A stretch of 64,000 bases of DNA, taken from positions 248,001 through 312,000 of the forward strand of contig NZ_CP102275.1 of NCBI RefSeq assembly GCF_025149465.1, given 5' to 3'. The notes beneath the pieces are model-generated. The model made no database searches. It worked only from the letters and a program-made list of their open reading frames with translations, and was not told the DNA's origin. This document shows positions 41,412 through 50,076 of the stretch, one piece after another (the first letter of the stretch is position 1; each line of letters begins with the position of its first letter). A program made the translations under genes and the position numbers. The DNA comes from Thomasclavelia spiroformis DSM 1552 (lineage in GTDB: Bacteria; Bacillota_I; Bacilli_A; Erysipelotrichales; Coprobacillaceae).

Positions 41412-41492
41412 TTAATCACCTCGATACAAAATAATTATCCTATAAATAAAGTTATAAGTAAATACTAATTATGAAATTTATTATTTAAATAA

Positions 41493-41515
41493 AAAGATAA
41501 GCAAAGTTGCTTATC
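41493..41515 (-). terminator. Terminator of the second NlpC/P60 gene
   Basis: AGATAAGCAA and TTGCTTATCT form a ten-base stem; T-rich on the minus strand. Confidence 0.75.
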
Positions 41516-42717
41516 TAATATAATCTTCTTACATCATACCAATGAGCCTGATAATAAGAACTATTAAGTGAAGCAATTTTTACAACGTCACCAGTTTGTG
41601 GAGCATGCACCATATTTCCTCCACCAATATAGATACCTACATGATGGATACCACTGGCACTGCCATTGCTACTAAATAAGATAATATCACCAGCTTGCAT
41701 ACTACTACGTGATACACTAACTCCTTTATTAGCCAATGTTTTTGTACTGTTGCTACCAATGTTTACACCTGATTGATAGAAAGCCCAGTTAACTAGACCA
41801 GAACAGTCGAATCTCGATTGGTTTGGATTAGCTATTTCTGACATGCTATGGCAAGCACCGTATACATAAGGGCTACCACGTCTACTTAAAGCCATATTTG
41901 CAATTTTATTTCCGATCTCCAAGTCACCTGAAATAACACTGCCATCAGAAACTTCAGATTCTTTAACAGCTGCAGCAAAAGCAGCTAGATTGTCATCGAT
42001 TTCATCGCTTTGATATTGTGCTTGTAAAGCAGCTTTTTCTTGGGCGATTACTTCAGCATTTTGTTTAATATATAATGCTTGGAATTGTTCTTGTAATGTT
42101 TTTTTAGATTCTCGTTGATTTTCAATATTGGCTTTTACGCTTTCTACAGTATCTTTTTGTGATTTGACTTGCTCTTTTTCATCAGCTAATTGCGATACTA
42201 GGTCTTTATCATATGCAGTCAATTCATTAATACTTTCAATTCTTGAATACATATCTGAAAAATCAGCAGCTCCAAATATATATTCTATGTATGAATTATC
42301 ATTCATATATGATTGCATGGAATACATACGATCTTTTAATTCAATTTCTTTTTTTTCAATACTAGCTTCTAAGTTAGAAATAGAAGTTTCTAAATAACTG
42401 ATCTCAGCTTCCTTTTGTGCAATTTGATCATTTAATGTTGTAATTTCAGCACTAATACTATCAAGACTAGCTTTAGTATCAGATACGATTGATTTTGCAC
42501 TATTAACTTGATTTGTTAAGTTTTTATTTTTCTTTTTTAAATATGAATTAAATTCTCTACATGTATTTACATTACTATCTGATAAATTAGAAGAAGAACA
42601 TATTTTCATATACTTGTCTTCTTGTCCTTCAAAGTCTGTTGCTTTGATTGAAGATGGAGAAACAACTAATGTTAATGTTGTACATACCCCAAGGGCAGAA
42701 ATAAACAGTTTTTTCAT
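41515..42717 (-). CDS. Secreted NlpC/P60 peptidoglycan hydrolase, paralogue
   Basis: The 400-residue protein is organised like the neighbouring hydrolase: signal peptide (about 1-26), CSSS...NTC pair, coiled coil to about 225, then a shorter Ala/Ser-rich linker without the Pro/Asn tract and an NlpC/P60 domain. The catalytic cysteine is in RFDCSGLVNW, with histidines in IHHVGIYIG and MVHAPQ. The N-terminal regions of the two proteins are clearly similar along their length, so they arose by tandem duplication, while the linkers have diverged. GGAGG precedes the ATG. Confidence 0.92.
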   Translation of the reverse strand: MKKLFISALGVCTTLTLVVSPSSIKATDFEGQEDKYMKICSSSNLSDSNVNTCREFNSYLKKKNKNLTNQVNSAKSIVSDTKASLDSISAEITTLNDQIAQKEAEISYLETSISNLEASIEKKEIELKDRMYSMQSYMNDNSYIEYIFGAADFSDMYSRIESINELTAYDKDLVSQLADEKEQVKSQKDTVESVKANIENQRESKKTLQEQFQALYIKQNAEVIAQEKAALQAQYQSDEIDDNLAAFAAAVKESEVSDGSVISGDLEIGNKIANMALSRRGSPYVYGACHSMSEIANPNQSRFDCSGLVNWAFYQSGVNIGSNSTKTLANKGVSVSRSSMQAGDIILFSSNGSASGIHHVGIYIGGGNMVHAPQTGDVVKIASLNSSYYQAHWYDVRRLY

Positions 42718-42875
42718 TTTATTACCTCCATTATAAGTTATATTAAATTGAAAAATATATCTCGTTAAAACATAACAGAGTGATTATAACACATTTATAA
42801 AATAAATAAAAATACTGATGTAAAATTCACACATTTTTTTATAATTAATCATATATTTATATGGGAGGAAAAATA

Positions 42876-43901
42876 ATGTTACGAAGAGATGTGTTAACAA
42901 ATGGAATTGATGTTTCGCAATATCAAGGTTTGATTAATTGGGAAGTTGTTAAAAATCATATTGACTTTGCCATTATTCGATGTGGATATGGTCAGGATAT
43001 AATTGGACAAGATGATGAATTATTTAAACGTAATGCTGATGAGTGTACTAGGTTAAATATTCCTTTTGGAGTATATTTATATTCATATGCTAAAAATGTT
43101 GAAGATGCCAGAGGTGAAGCTCGTCATGTTATGAGATTAGTTAAAGATTATAAAATGGCATATCCAGTATATTATGATTTAGAAGACGAAAATACAACTG
43201 GAAGACAATCAAATGAGGTAATTGCAAATATCGCAAAGGCATTTGCTGACGAATTAGAAGCAAATGGCTATTTTGTAGGAATGTATGCATCTTTATATTG
43301 GTGGAAGACAAAATTGACTAGTGAAATTTTTGATAAATATACTCGCTGGGTCGCTAATTATGCCGCAGAATTGAATTTTGATAAGGATTATGATATGTGG
43401 CAATATTCTTCTACCGGTTGGGTTGAAGGAATATCAACGATAGTTGATTTGAATTATTGTTATAAAGATTTTCCAAAAATTATTAGTGAAGCTGGAAAAA
43501 ATAACTTTAATAAAAATATTCCGGTAGAAAGATATAAAGTAGGAGATAATGTAAGGTTTAATTATGTTTTTTTAACAAGCGAGTCAACGAATCCTTTAAG
43601 ACCGTATCGAAATGTTGGAAGAATTACTAAGGTTGTAAAAAATGCTCGAAATCCTTATTTGATTGGTGAAGATCAAGGATGGGTAAATGATCAGGTAATT
43701 GAAGGGAAAATAAATTATTTATCGAATCCTGATTATGTAGGTGATAGTTTTGTTAATGCACTAAAACAAATTGGAGAAGATATTAGTTTTGAAAATAGAA
43801 GTAGGATAGCAAGATTGAATGGTATAAATAATTATGTTGGTAGTGCAACACAAAATCTAGAATTGTTGCAATTATTAAAAGATGGAAGATTAATTAGTTA
43901 G
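42876..43901 (+). CDS. GH25 muramidase (lysozyme) without signal peptide
   Basis: The 341-residue protein has an N-terminal glycoside hydrolase 25 domain at about 8-205: GIDVSQYQG with Asp12, and YPVYYDLEDEN with Asp101 and Glu103 as catalytic acids. A linker domain follows (about 220-285, VGDNVRFNYVF...), then a C-terminal helical module at about 290-341 (NALKQIGEDISFENRSRIA and QNLELLQLLKDGRLIS) like modules seen in lysins. It cleaves the glycan strands of peptidoglycan. There is no signal peptide, as in phage endolysins. ATG 42876 follows GGGAGG. Confidence 0.9.
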   Translation: MLRRDVLTNGIDVSQYQGLINWEVVKNHIDFAIIRCGYGQDIIGQDDELFKRNADECTRLNIPFGVYLYSYAKNVEDARGEARHVMRLVKDYKMAYPVYYDLEDENTTGRQSNEVIANIAKAFADELEANGYFVGMYASLYWWKTKLTSEIFDKYTRWVANYAAELNFDKDYDMWQYSSTGWVEGISTIVDLNYCYKDFPKIISEAGKNNFNKNIPVERYKVGDNVRFNYVFLTSESTNPLRPYRNVGRITKVVKNARNPYLIGEDQGWVNDQVIEGKINYLSNPDYVGDSFVNALKQIGEDISFENRSRIARLNGINNYVGSATQNLELLQLLKDGRLIS

Positions 43902-43917
43902 TTTATCTAACTAATTT
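43892..43917. terminator. Bidirectional hairpin
   Basis: TTAGTTAG and CTAACTAA flank a five-base loop between the convergent GH25 and ferritin-like genes. Confidence 0.6.
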
Positions 43918-44352
43918 AGTCTCCCATTTTTTAAGTAGTGTTATATGTTTTTTGTTGTCGTAGATAATTTGATTTAAAATAGAAATAATTTTTGGATCAT
44001 CAATTATATTGACTTGATATAATAATTTGTTGATCATTTTATATTCCATTTCTAATGCGTTAATAATAATATTTGTAATTTGACGACTATAATTTAAATA
44101 AGATGGAGACCAATAACAACATTGATCATTTAAACAAGTCCACCATCTAGGATTCATATTTAAAGTTAAAGCCAAGGTCATTAAAATATTTAAATGTTTC
44201 ATTTCATCTTTAGCCATGTCTAAAAAAAGTGTTTTTAATTCACGAAAACTATCATCAATAATAATATAGTTATACATATATTGACTAATAGTAGACACTT
44301 TTGAATCCATACCACCGACATTATCTAAAATCATTAATCCGTATTCTTCCAC
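43903..44352 (-). CDS. Ferritin-like four-helix protein with altered metal site
   Basis: The 149-residue protein matches the ferritin-like/rubrerythrin-type small proteins of clostridia: a first helix with ISQYMYNYI, a KDEMKHLNIL helix supplying Glu50 and His53, the YWSPSYLNYS loop, a third helix with Glu103 and a fourth with His136 (DNKKHITLL). The usual first-helix glutamate is Lys18 and the usual fourth-helix glutamate is Asn133, so two di-iron ligands appear lost. It may have lost ferroxidase activity or bind metal differently. GGAGGT precedes the ATG. Confidence 0.72.
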   Translation of the reverse strand: MEEYGLMILDNVGGMDSKVSTISQYMYNYIIIDDSFRELKTLFLDMAKDEMKHLNILMTLALTLNMNPRWWTCLNDQCCYWSPSYLNYSRQITNIIINALEMEYKMINKLLYQVNIIDDPKIISILNQIIYDNKKHITLLKKWETKLVR

Positions 44353-44428
44353 ATATTTACCTCCTTAAACATATTTAAAAATATGCTTAATTATTAAAAA
44401 TATGCATAGAATAAATAACTATCTTAAA

Positions 44429-44923
44429 TTAAAAAACTTTTTCATAAGCACGACGGGTACTTTTGTTTTCAAGATAAATTGTACCACAATATGTAAAACC
44501 ATATTTAATTAAAAAACGTTGCATCGATAAATTATCATCATGAGTATCAATACGAATACTATGGATATCTGGATGAAGTTTCAACGCTTCATCGATAATA
44601 ATCTTAGCTAGTCCTTTACCTTTTTGATCATTACGTATGGCAATTCTATGAATGACCATATATTTATCATTTTGTAACCAGTTACCCTCGATATAATTAT
44701 AGGTAGGTTCAATATTACTTGAAATCATTGTAGTTGCAAGAATTTTACCGTTATTTTCTAGTACATATGCTTCATTTTGATTAATATCATTAATAATTGA
44801 ATCTTCATTGGGATAACCATCTTGCCATTGATCGATTCCTTCGTTTTTAAAATATAGTTTTGCCTGATTGATTATTTCAATAACTTCAGGTAAGTCATTA
44901 ATTGTTGTAGGTCTTAATTTCAT
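44429..44923 (-). CDS. GNAT-family N-acetyltransferase
   Basis: The 164-residue protein begins MKLRPTTINDLPEVIEIINQAK and contains the acetyl-CoA loop RNDQKGKGLAKIIIDEAL (Q/R-x-x-G-x-G/A pattern) followed by YCGTIYLE near the end. The acceptor is unknown. A GGATGTGATC site precedes the ATG. It is probably a single-gene unit; the preceding 70-odd bases hold no other feature. Confidence 0.85.
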   Translation of the reverse strand: MKLRPTTINDLPEVIEIINQAKLYFKNEGIDQWQDGYPNEDSIINDINQNEAYVLENNGKILATTMISSNIEPTYNYIEGNWLQNDKYMVIHRIAIRNDQKGKGLAKIIIDEALKLHPDIHSIRIDTHDDNLSMQRFLIKYGFTYCGTIYLENKSTRRAYEKVF

Positions 44924-45057
44924 TTGATCACATCCTTGGCTATAAATATAGCATATTATAGGTGGTAAAGAAAAGAATTATTTGCTGATATAAAAAATAA
45001 TGTCGATTATATAGTAAAAGAGTTTTTATTTGAGTATAATATATTTGGGTGAAGAAA

Positions 45058-45837
45058 ATGATTGATTTAAAAAAAGCACAACAAGTATTTAATCACTATG
45101 TTCATAAATATAATATAAATGATGATAAAGTTGCATTGAAGATAAGCCATACTTATCGTGTTATGCAACGTTGTCAAGAAATAGCAGAAAGTTTAAAATT
45201 AGAACAAGAAGATATTGAACTAGCGGGATTGATAGGCTTACTTCATGATATTGGTAGATTTGAACAATTACGAAGATATGATAGTTTTATTGATAATAAA
45301 ACAGTTGATCATGCTGCTTTGGGAATTGAGATATTATTTAATGATGGTTTAATTGAGTTATTTGATATTGATAAGCAATATTATTCATTAATTAAAACAG
45401 CAGTATTTAATCATAATAAATATGAAATTGAACCGGATTTAGATAATCATACATATCTTCATTGTCAAATTATTCGAGATGGGGATAAGATTGATATTTT
45501 TAATACAGGATTATTAGAATCGTTTGAAGCATTTTTGGATGTTAGTCAAAATGTTTTGGAAAATGATATGATTAGTGATGATATTTTTGAAACATTTATG
45601 CAACAGCAAACTATTTTGAGTATTAATCGAAAGACTGATTTGGATCGTTGGGTATCTTTTTTAGCTCTAGTTTTTGGATTGAATTTTACGTATAGTTTTG
45701 AATATGTAAGTAAATATAGTTTTCTTGAAAAGTTAATTAGAAGATTGGATTATAAAAATCTTGATAGTAAAATGAAAATGGAACAAATTGAAAGTTGTTG
45801 TAAATATTTTTTAAAAGATAAAGTAGAAAGTATTTAA
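45058..45837 (+). CDS. HD-domain phosphohydrolase
   Basis: The 259-residue protein carries an HD domain: SHTYRVMQRCQEIAE, LLHDIGRFEQLRRY (the HD pair) and TVDHAALG, with a later DGDKIDIFN segment. The family hydrolyses nucleotide-type phosphates; no specific substrate can be named. ATG 45058 follows GGGTG; a GTG nine bases upstream is the alternative. It stands alone between the GNAT gene and the fatty-acid cluster. Confidence 0.82.
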   Translation: MIDLKKAQQVFNHYVHKYNINDDKVALKISHTYRVMQRCQEIAESLKLEQEDIELAGLIGLLHDIGRFEQLRRYDSFIDNKTVDHAALGIEILFNDGLIELFDIDKQYYSLIKTAVFNHNKYEIEPDLDNHTYLHCQIIRDGDKIDIFNTGLLESFEAFLDVSQNVLENDMISDDIFETFMQQQTILSINRKTDLDRWVSFLALVFGLNFTYSFEYVSKYSFLEKLIRRLDYKNLDSKMKMEQIESCCKYFLKDKVESI

Positions 45838-46015
45838 TTTAGGTAGTTTAGTGTAATAAGTGTTAATATTATGTTTTTTAGATAAGTAATTTGTTTTTTG
45901 AAGGAAGATAATAATATAAAATATTGTAAAAAATATGATTGTGTAATAAAAAAATTTTAATAAAATGATTGATTTTATTAGTGTTTCAGGCATTTTTTTA
46001 TATTTTGACAAAAAT

Positions 46016-46059
46016 TTTGAACATCAAACTATTTACAAATATTTTGATTTTGTTATAAT
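46016..46059 (+). promoter_or_regulatory. acpP promoter with FabT-type operator
   Basis: TTTGA-ACA-TCAAA (46016-46028) lies just upstream of TTTACA (46032-46037) and TATAAT (46054-46059), spaced by 16 bp. The core TTTGA-N3-TCAAA is that known for FabT of streptococci and lactococci, and a fabT-like gene is in this cluster. The upstream 180 bases hold no gene. Confidence 0.75.
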
Positions 46060-46091
46060 GTACGCGTAATATACACGAGGAGGATATAAAC

Positions 46092-46325
46092 GTGAACGCA
46101 GAATTTGAAAAAGTAAAAGAAATAATTGTAGATTCTTTAAGTTGCGATGAAGATGCAGTAACTTTAGAAGCTAATTTAAAAGAAGATTTAGAAGCTGATT
46201 CATTAGATGCAGTTGAATTAATTATGGCTGTTGAAGAAGAATTCGATATCGAAATTCCTGATGAAAAAGCTGCTGAAATCAAAACAGTACAAGATATCGT
46301 AGATTATATTAAAGCTAATGCTTAA
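46092..46325 (+). CDS. acpP: Acyl carrier protein
   Basis: The 77-residue acidic helical protein has the phosphopantetheine-attachment motif [10 protein letters not shown] (Ser near residue 37). It carries the growing acyl chain as a thioester for the fab enzymes downstream. The start is GTG at 46092 after GAGGAGG. A hairpin separates it from accB, so it is probably also made as a separate abundant transcript. Confidence 0.96.
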   Translation: MNAEFEKVKEIIVDSLSCDEDAVTLEANLKEDLEADSLDAVELIMAVEEEFDIEIPDEKAAEIKTVQDIVDYIKANA

Positions 46326-46329
46326 TTTT

Positions 46330-46352
46330 ATTACCCAGTTTAACTGGGTAAT
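46330..46352 (+). terminator. Terminator or attenuator after acpP
   Basis: TTACCCAGT and ACTGGGTAA form a nine-base stem; the following tract is T-rich only in part, so readthrough into accB is possible. Confidence 0.6.
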
Positions 46353-46370
46353 AATTTTACAAAAAAATAT

Positions 46371-46383
46371 TTTGATGTTCAAA
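46371..46383 (+). promoter_or_regulatory. FabT-type operator upstream of accB, site 1
   Basis: TTTGA-TGT-TCAAA. It overlaps a weak -35 (TTGATG 46372-46377) that pairs with TATTTT (46395-46400) at 17-bp spacing, so it may control a second promoter for the acc-fab genes. Confidence 0.7.
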
Positions 46384-46414
46384 CTATGAACATTTATTTT
46401 TTAATGAAATTTAC

Positions 46415-46427
46415 TTTGATACTCAAA
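46415..46427 (+). promoter_or_regulatory. FabT-type operator upstream of accB, site 2
   Basis: TTTGA-TAC-TCAAA, centred 44 bp after site 1 and just before the accB SD. The spacing is about four helical turns, which would place two bound regulators on the same DNA face. Confidence 0.68.
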
Positions 46428-46442
46428 ACAAAGGAGAAAGTT

Positions 46443-46892
46443 ATGAAAATTGATTTAGTAAAACAACTTATCAGTGAATTTGAAAATTCAGAAGTTTTTA
46501 AAATGAAAGTGGAAATGGAAGATGTTAAATTGGAATTAGAAAAAGCACCTGTAGCACCTGTTAATGTAGTTAGTGCACCAGTTGCAACTCCAGTGGTACA
46601 AGCCCCTGTTAACCAAGCAGCACCTGTTGAAGCTAAAGAAGAACCAGTGGTATCAGGAACACCAGTTAAATCACCGATTGTAGGGGTGTTTTATGCAGCT
46701 AGTTCACCAACAGCTAAACCATATGTTGAAGTAGGTAGTAAAGTAAAAGCAGGACAAGTGTTATGTATTGTTGAAGCGATGAAAGTAATGAATGAAATTA
46801 AAGCACCGATTGATGGTACAGTAACAGCAATTATGGCAAATACTGAAGATTTGGTAGAATATGATCAAGTATTAATGATTATTGAAGGGTAG
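46443..46892 (+). CDS. accB: Biotin carboxyl carrier protein of acetyl-CoA carboxylase
   Basis: The 149-residue protein has an N-terminal helical part, an Ala/Pro/Val-rich flexible linker (about 35-70) and a C-terminal biotinyl domain with EAMKVMNE, where Lys114 is biotinylated. It carries CO2 between AccC and AccDA in the first step of fatty acid synthesis. ATG 46443 follows AAAGGAG; the in-frame start at 46386 lies within an operator region and is not preferred. Confidence 0.95.
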   Translation: MKIDLVKQLISEFENSEVFKMKVEMEDVKLELEKAPVAPVNVVSAPVATPVVQAPVNQAAPVEAKEEPVVSGTPVKSPIVGVFYAASSPTAKPYVEVGSKVKAGQVLCIVEAMKVMNEIKAPIDGTVTAIMANTEDLVEYDQVLMIIEG

Positions 46893-46897
46893 TAAGT

Positions 46898-48250
46898 ATG
46901 TTTAAACGAATTTTAATTGCCAACCGTGGCGAAATCGCGGTAAGAATTATTCGAACTTGTCAGGAGTTAGGAATTGAAGCTGTAGCTATTTATTCTAATG
47001 TTGATAGTACTTCGTTACATGTACAATTAGCAGATCATGCAGTTTGTATTGGTTCAGCTAAAGCAACAGATAGTTACTTGAATATGAAAAATATATTAAG
47101 TGCAGCTACTGCTCTTGGATGTGATGCTATTCATCCAGGTTTTGGTTTTTTATCTGAAAATTCAACATTTGCTCGATTGGTTGAAGAATGTGGAATGACT
47201 TTTATTGGACCAAGTGGTGATATTATAGATATGATGGGGAATAAAAGTATGGCACGTCAAAAGATGATTGAAGCTAATGTTCCGGTAGTTCCTGGAAGTG
47301 ATGGAAGTGTTAATACTTTAGAAGATGCTAGAAAAGTAGCTAAGGAAATTGGTTTTCCAGTTTTAATTAAAGCTTCAGCTGGAGGTGGCGGACGTGGAAT
47401 GCGTAAGGCTTTTAGTGAAGATGAATTTGATGATGCATATTTAACAGCTAAGGCAGAAGCTAAAGCATGTTTTGGAGATGATGATATGTATATTGAAAAA
47501 TTGATTTTGAACCCAAAGCATATTGAATTCCAAATTTTAGCTGATAATTATGGCAATGTTATTCATTTAGGAGAACGTGATTGTTCAATTCAACGTCGTA
47601 ATCAAAAAATGATTGAAGAAGCACCAAGTAAAGCCTTAACACCTTTATTAAGACAAAAAATGGGAGAAGATGCTATTAAAGCAGCTAAAGGTGCTGGATA
47701 TCGAAATGCAGGAACGATTGAGTATGTTCTAGATCAAGATGGCAATTATTATTTCATTGAGATGAATACGCGTATTCAAGTAGAACATCCAATTACTGAA
47801 ATGATAACTGGCGTAGATTTAATCAAGGAACAAATTAGAATAGCTGCTAATCAAAAATTAACTTATAAACAAAGTGATATTCATTTAAATGGTCATGCTA
47901 TTGAATGTCGTATTAATGCTGAAAACCCTAAAGAGGGATTTAGACCTTGTCCAGGGACAGTAAATAGTTTACATTTACCTGGAGGACTAGGGGTTAGAAT
48001 TGACACAGCATTGTATCAAGGGTATAAAGTATCATCTCATTATGATTCAATGATTGCAAAAGTTATTGTTCATGGATCAAATCGTTTAGAAGCGATTCGA
48101 AGAATGCGTCGAGTTTTAGCTGAATTGGTGATTGATGGAATAGATACTAATCAAGAATTACAATATTTAATTTTACATACGGGAGAGTATGTAAAAGGAA
48201 ACTTTGATACAAGTTTTATTGAAAATAACTTAGATAAGTTGGTGGGATAA
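46898..48250 (+). CDS. accC: Biotin carboxylase of acetyl-CoA carboxylase
   Basis: The 450-residue ATP-grasp enzyme carboxylates the biotin on AccB using bicarbonate and ATP. Signatures are ILIANRGEIAVRIIRTC at the start, the glycine loop KASAGGGGRGMRKA, the ERDCSIQRRNQK segment and FIEMNTRIQVEHPITE. The length is that of a stand-alone AccC. It starts five bases after accB. Confidence 0.97.
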   Translation: MFKRILIANRGEIAVRIIRTCQELGIEAVAIYSNVDSTSLHVQLADHAVCIGSAKATDSYLNMKNILSAATALGCDAIHPGFGFLSENSTFARLVEECGMTFIGPSGDIIDMMGNKSMARQKMIEANVPVVPGSDGSVNTLEDARKVAKEIGFPVLIKASAGGGGRGMRKAFSEDEFDDAYLTAKAEAKACFGDDDMYIEKLILNPKHIEFQILADNYGNVIHLGERDCSIQRRNQKMIEEAPSKALTPLLRQKMGEDAIKAAKGAGYRNAGTIEYVLDQDGNYYFIEMNTRIQVEHPITEMITGVDLIKEQIRIAANQKLTYKQSDIHLNGHAIECRINAENPKEGFRPCPGTVNSLHLPGGLGVRIDTALYQGYKVSSHYDSMIAKVIVHGSNRLEAIRRMRRVLAELVIDGIDTNQELQYLILHTGEYVKGNFDTSFIENNLDKLVG

Positions 48251-48253
48251 TAA

Positions 48254-49126
48254 ATGGAAGAATTATTTAAAGAGCGAAAAGAGAAATTAAATTTATTTAA
48301 GTCATTTCGTAATAAACTACAGGATAAAAAAAGAATTGATGTACCAGATGGTTTGTATACTAAATGTGATACATGTGGAGAATCAATTTTAAGTGAAGAT
48401 CTTAAAGAAAATTATTATGTTTGTCCAGCTTGTGGGGCTCATTTAAAAATGAGAGCTTATACGCGTTTAAATCTTTTATATGATGGGGGAAAATATAAAG
48501 AATTATACCAATATATAAAATCTAATGATCCCTTGATGTTTCCTGGCTATAAAGATAAATTAGCTAAATTAAAACAAACAACTGGTCTTGACGAAGCAGT
48601 TGTTTGTGCTACAGGAAAAATTGATGGAAGAAAAGTAGTCGTTTGTGTTATGGATGCACGCTTTTTAGTAGGAAGTATGTCTGGAGCAGTTGGTGAAAAA
48701 ATAACTAGAGCAATTGAACATGCAACAAAAAGAAAAACGCCACTGATTATTTTTACTACTTCTGGAGGAGCGAGAATGCAAGAGGGGATTATTTCTTTGA
48801 TGCAAATGGCAAAAACTAGTGCAGCATTAGCAAGACATAATGATGCAGGATTATTGTATATATCTTATATTACTAATCCAACATATGGAGGAGTAACTGC
48901 TTCATTTGCAATGCTTGGTGATATTATTATTGGTGAACCTGATGCTTTAATTGGTTTTGCAGGACCGCGAGTAATTGAATCAACAATAAAACAGAAATTA
49001 CCAGATGGTTTTCAAAAAACAGAATTTATGCAAGATCAAGGGTTTATTGATATGATTGTAGAACGTAAAGATATGCGAAATACAATTATTAAATTATTAA
49101 AAATGCATAGCCGGGGGGTTCAATAA
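48254..49126 (+). CDS. accD: Acetyl-CoA carboxylase carboxyltransferase beta subunit
   Basis: The 290-residue subunit has the N-terminal zinc ribbon (Cys38, Cys41, Cys57, Cys60) specific to bacterial AccD and a crotonase-like domain with TTSGGARMQEGIISLMQM and YGGVTASFAMLGD. With AccA it moves CO2 from biotin to acetyl-CoA to give malonyl-CoA. It ends on the start codon of accA. Confidence 0.96.
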   Translation: MEELFKERKEKLNLFKSFRNKLQDKKRIDVPDGLYTKCDTCGESILSEDLKENYYVCPACGAHLKMRAYTRLNLLYDGGKYKELYQYIKSNDPLMFPGYKDKLAKLKQTTGLDEAVVCATGKIDGRKVVVCVMDARFLVGSMSGAVGEKITRAIEHATKRKTPLIIFTTSGGARMQEGIISLMQMAKTSAALARHNDAGLLYISYITNPTYGGVTASFAMLGDIIIGEPDALIGFAGPRVIESTIKQKLPDGFQKTEFMQDQGFIDMIVERKDMRNTIIKLLKMHSRGVQ

Positions 49127-50076
49127 TGTCACTTCAGGAAAAAGAGATTAAAATTAAAGAAATTGAATTGGAATTGTTAAAGTTAAAAGATGATCAAGAA
49201 ATTGATCATACTTTACAGATTCAAGATTTAGAAAATACAAAAGCTAAACTTGAAGCGGAGGCTTATCGAAATATAAGTGCTTATGATCGTGTTTATTTAG
49301 CACGTAAAGCTGATCGACCAAATGTTTATGAATATATTGAAAATCTTTTTGATGATTTTATTGAATTACATGGTGATCGTCTATATAAAGATGATGGTTC
49401 AATTGTTGGTGGATTAGCAATGTTTAATAATATTCCATGTACTGTAATTGGTCATCTTAAAGGTAGAACTTTGGAAGAAAATTTAAAATGTAATTTTGGA
49501 ATGTCGTCACCAGAGGGTTATCGTAAAGCAATGAGATTGATGAAACAAGCAGAGAAATTTAATCGCCCAATTATTACTTTTGTAGATACGCCAGGGGCTT
49601 ATCCTGGACTTAAGGCTGAAAAACATGGAATTGGAGAAGCAATAGCCCGTAATTTAATGGAAATGTCGAAGCTAACAGTACCAATTATTGTTATTGTAAT
49701 TGGTGAAGGTGGTAGCGGTGGAGCTTTAGCATTAAGTATTGGTGATCGTATGGTAATGCTTGAAAATAGTGTTTATTCGGTTTTATCACCAGAAGGTTTT
49801 GCTTCGATTTTATGGAAAGATAAAAATGGTAGTCGAGTTAGTGAAGCAGCTGAATTAATGAAAATGACTTCTGCTGATTTATATGAGATGAAAATTATCG
49901 ATAAGATTATTAAAGAACCCCGCGGTGGAATTACTAAAAATCGTGAATATGTATATAAACGCTTAAGAATATATATTCGTGATAGTCTAGAGGAATTAAT
50001 GAAATTATCTAAAACTTCTTTAATAACTAAACGATATAATAAATTTAGAGAAATGGGTCGAATTACTAATGACTAA
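49126..50076 (+). CDS. accA: Acetyl-CoA carboxylase carboxyltransferase alpha subunit
   Basis: The 316-residue subunit begins with a helical stretch and continues with the crotonase-like domain: YEYIENLFDDFIELHGDR, GHLKGRTLEEN, FVDTPGAYPGLKAE and IGEGGSGGALALSIGD. It completes the acc set beside accD. Its stop overlaps the fabT start by eight bases, so regulator and enzyme are co-translated. Confidence 0.96.
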   Translation: MSLQEKEIKIKEIELELLKLKDDQEIDHTLQIQDLENTKAKLEAEAYRNISAYDRVYLARKADRPNVYEYIENLFDDFIELHGDRLYKDDGSIVGGLAMFNNIPCTVIGHLKGRTLEENLKCNFGMSSPEGYRKAMRLMKQAEKFNRPIITFVDTPGAYPGLKAEKHGIGEAIARNLMEMSKLTVPIIVIVIGEGGSGGALALSIGDRMVMLENSVYSVLSPEGFASILWKDKNGSRVSEAAELMKMTSADLYEMKIIDKIIKEPRGGITKNREYVYKRLRIYIRDSLEELMKLSKTSLITKRYNKFREMGRITND

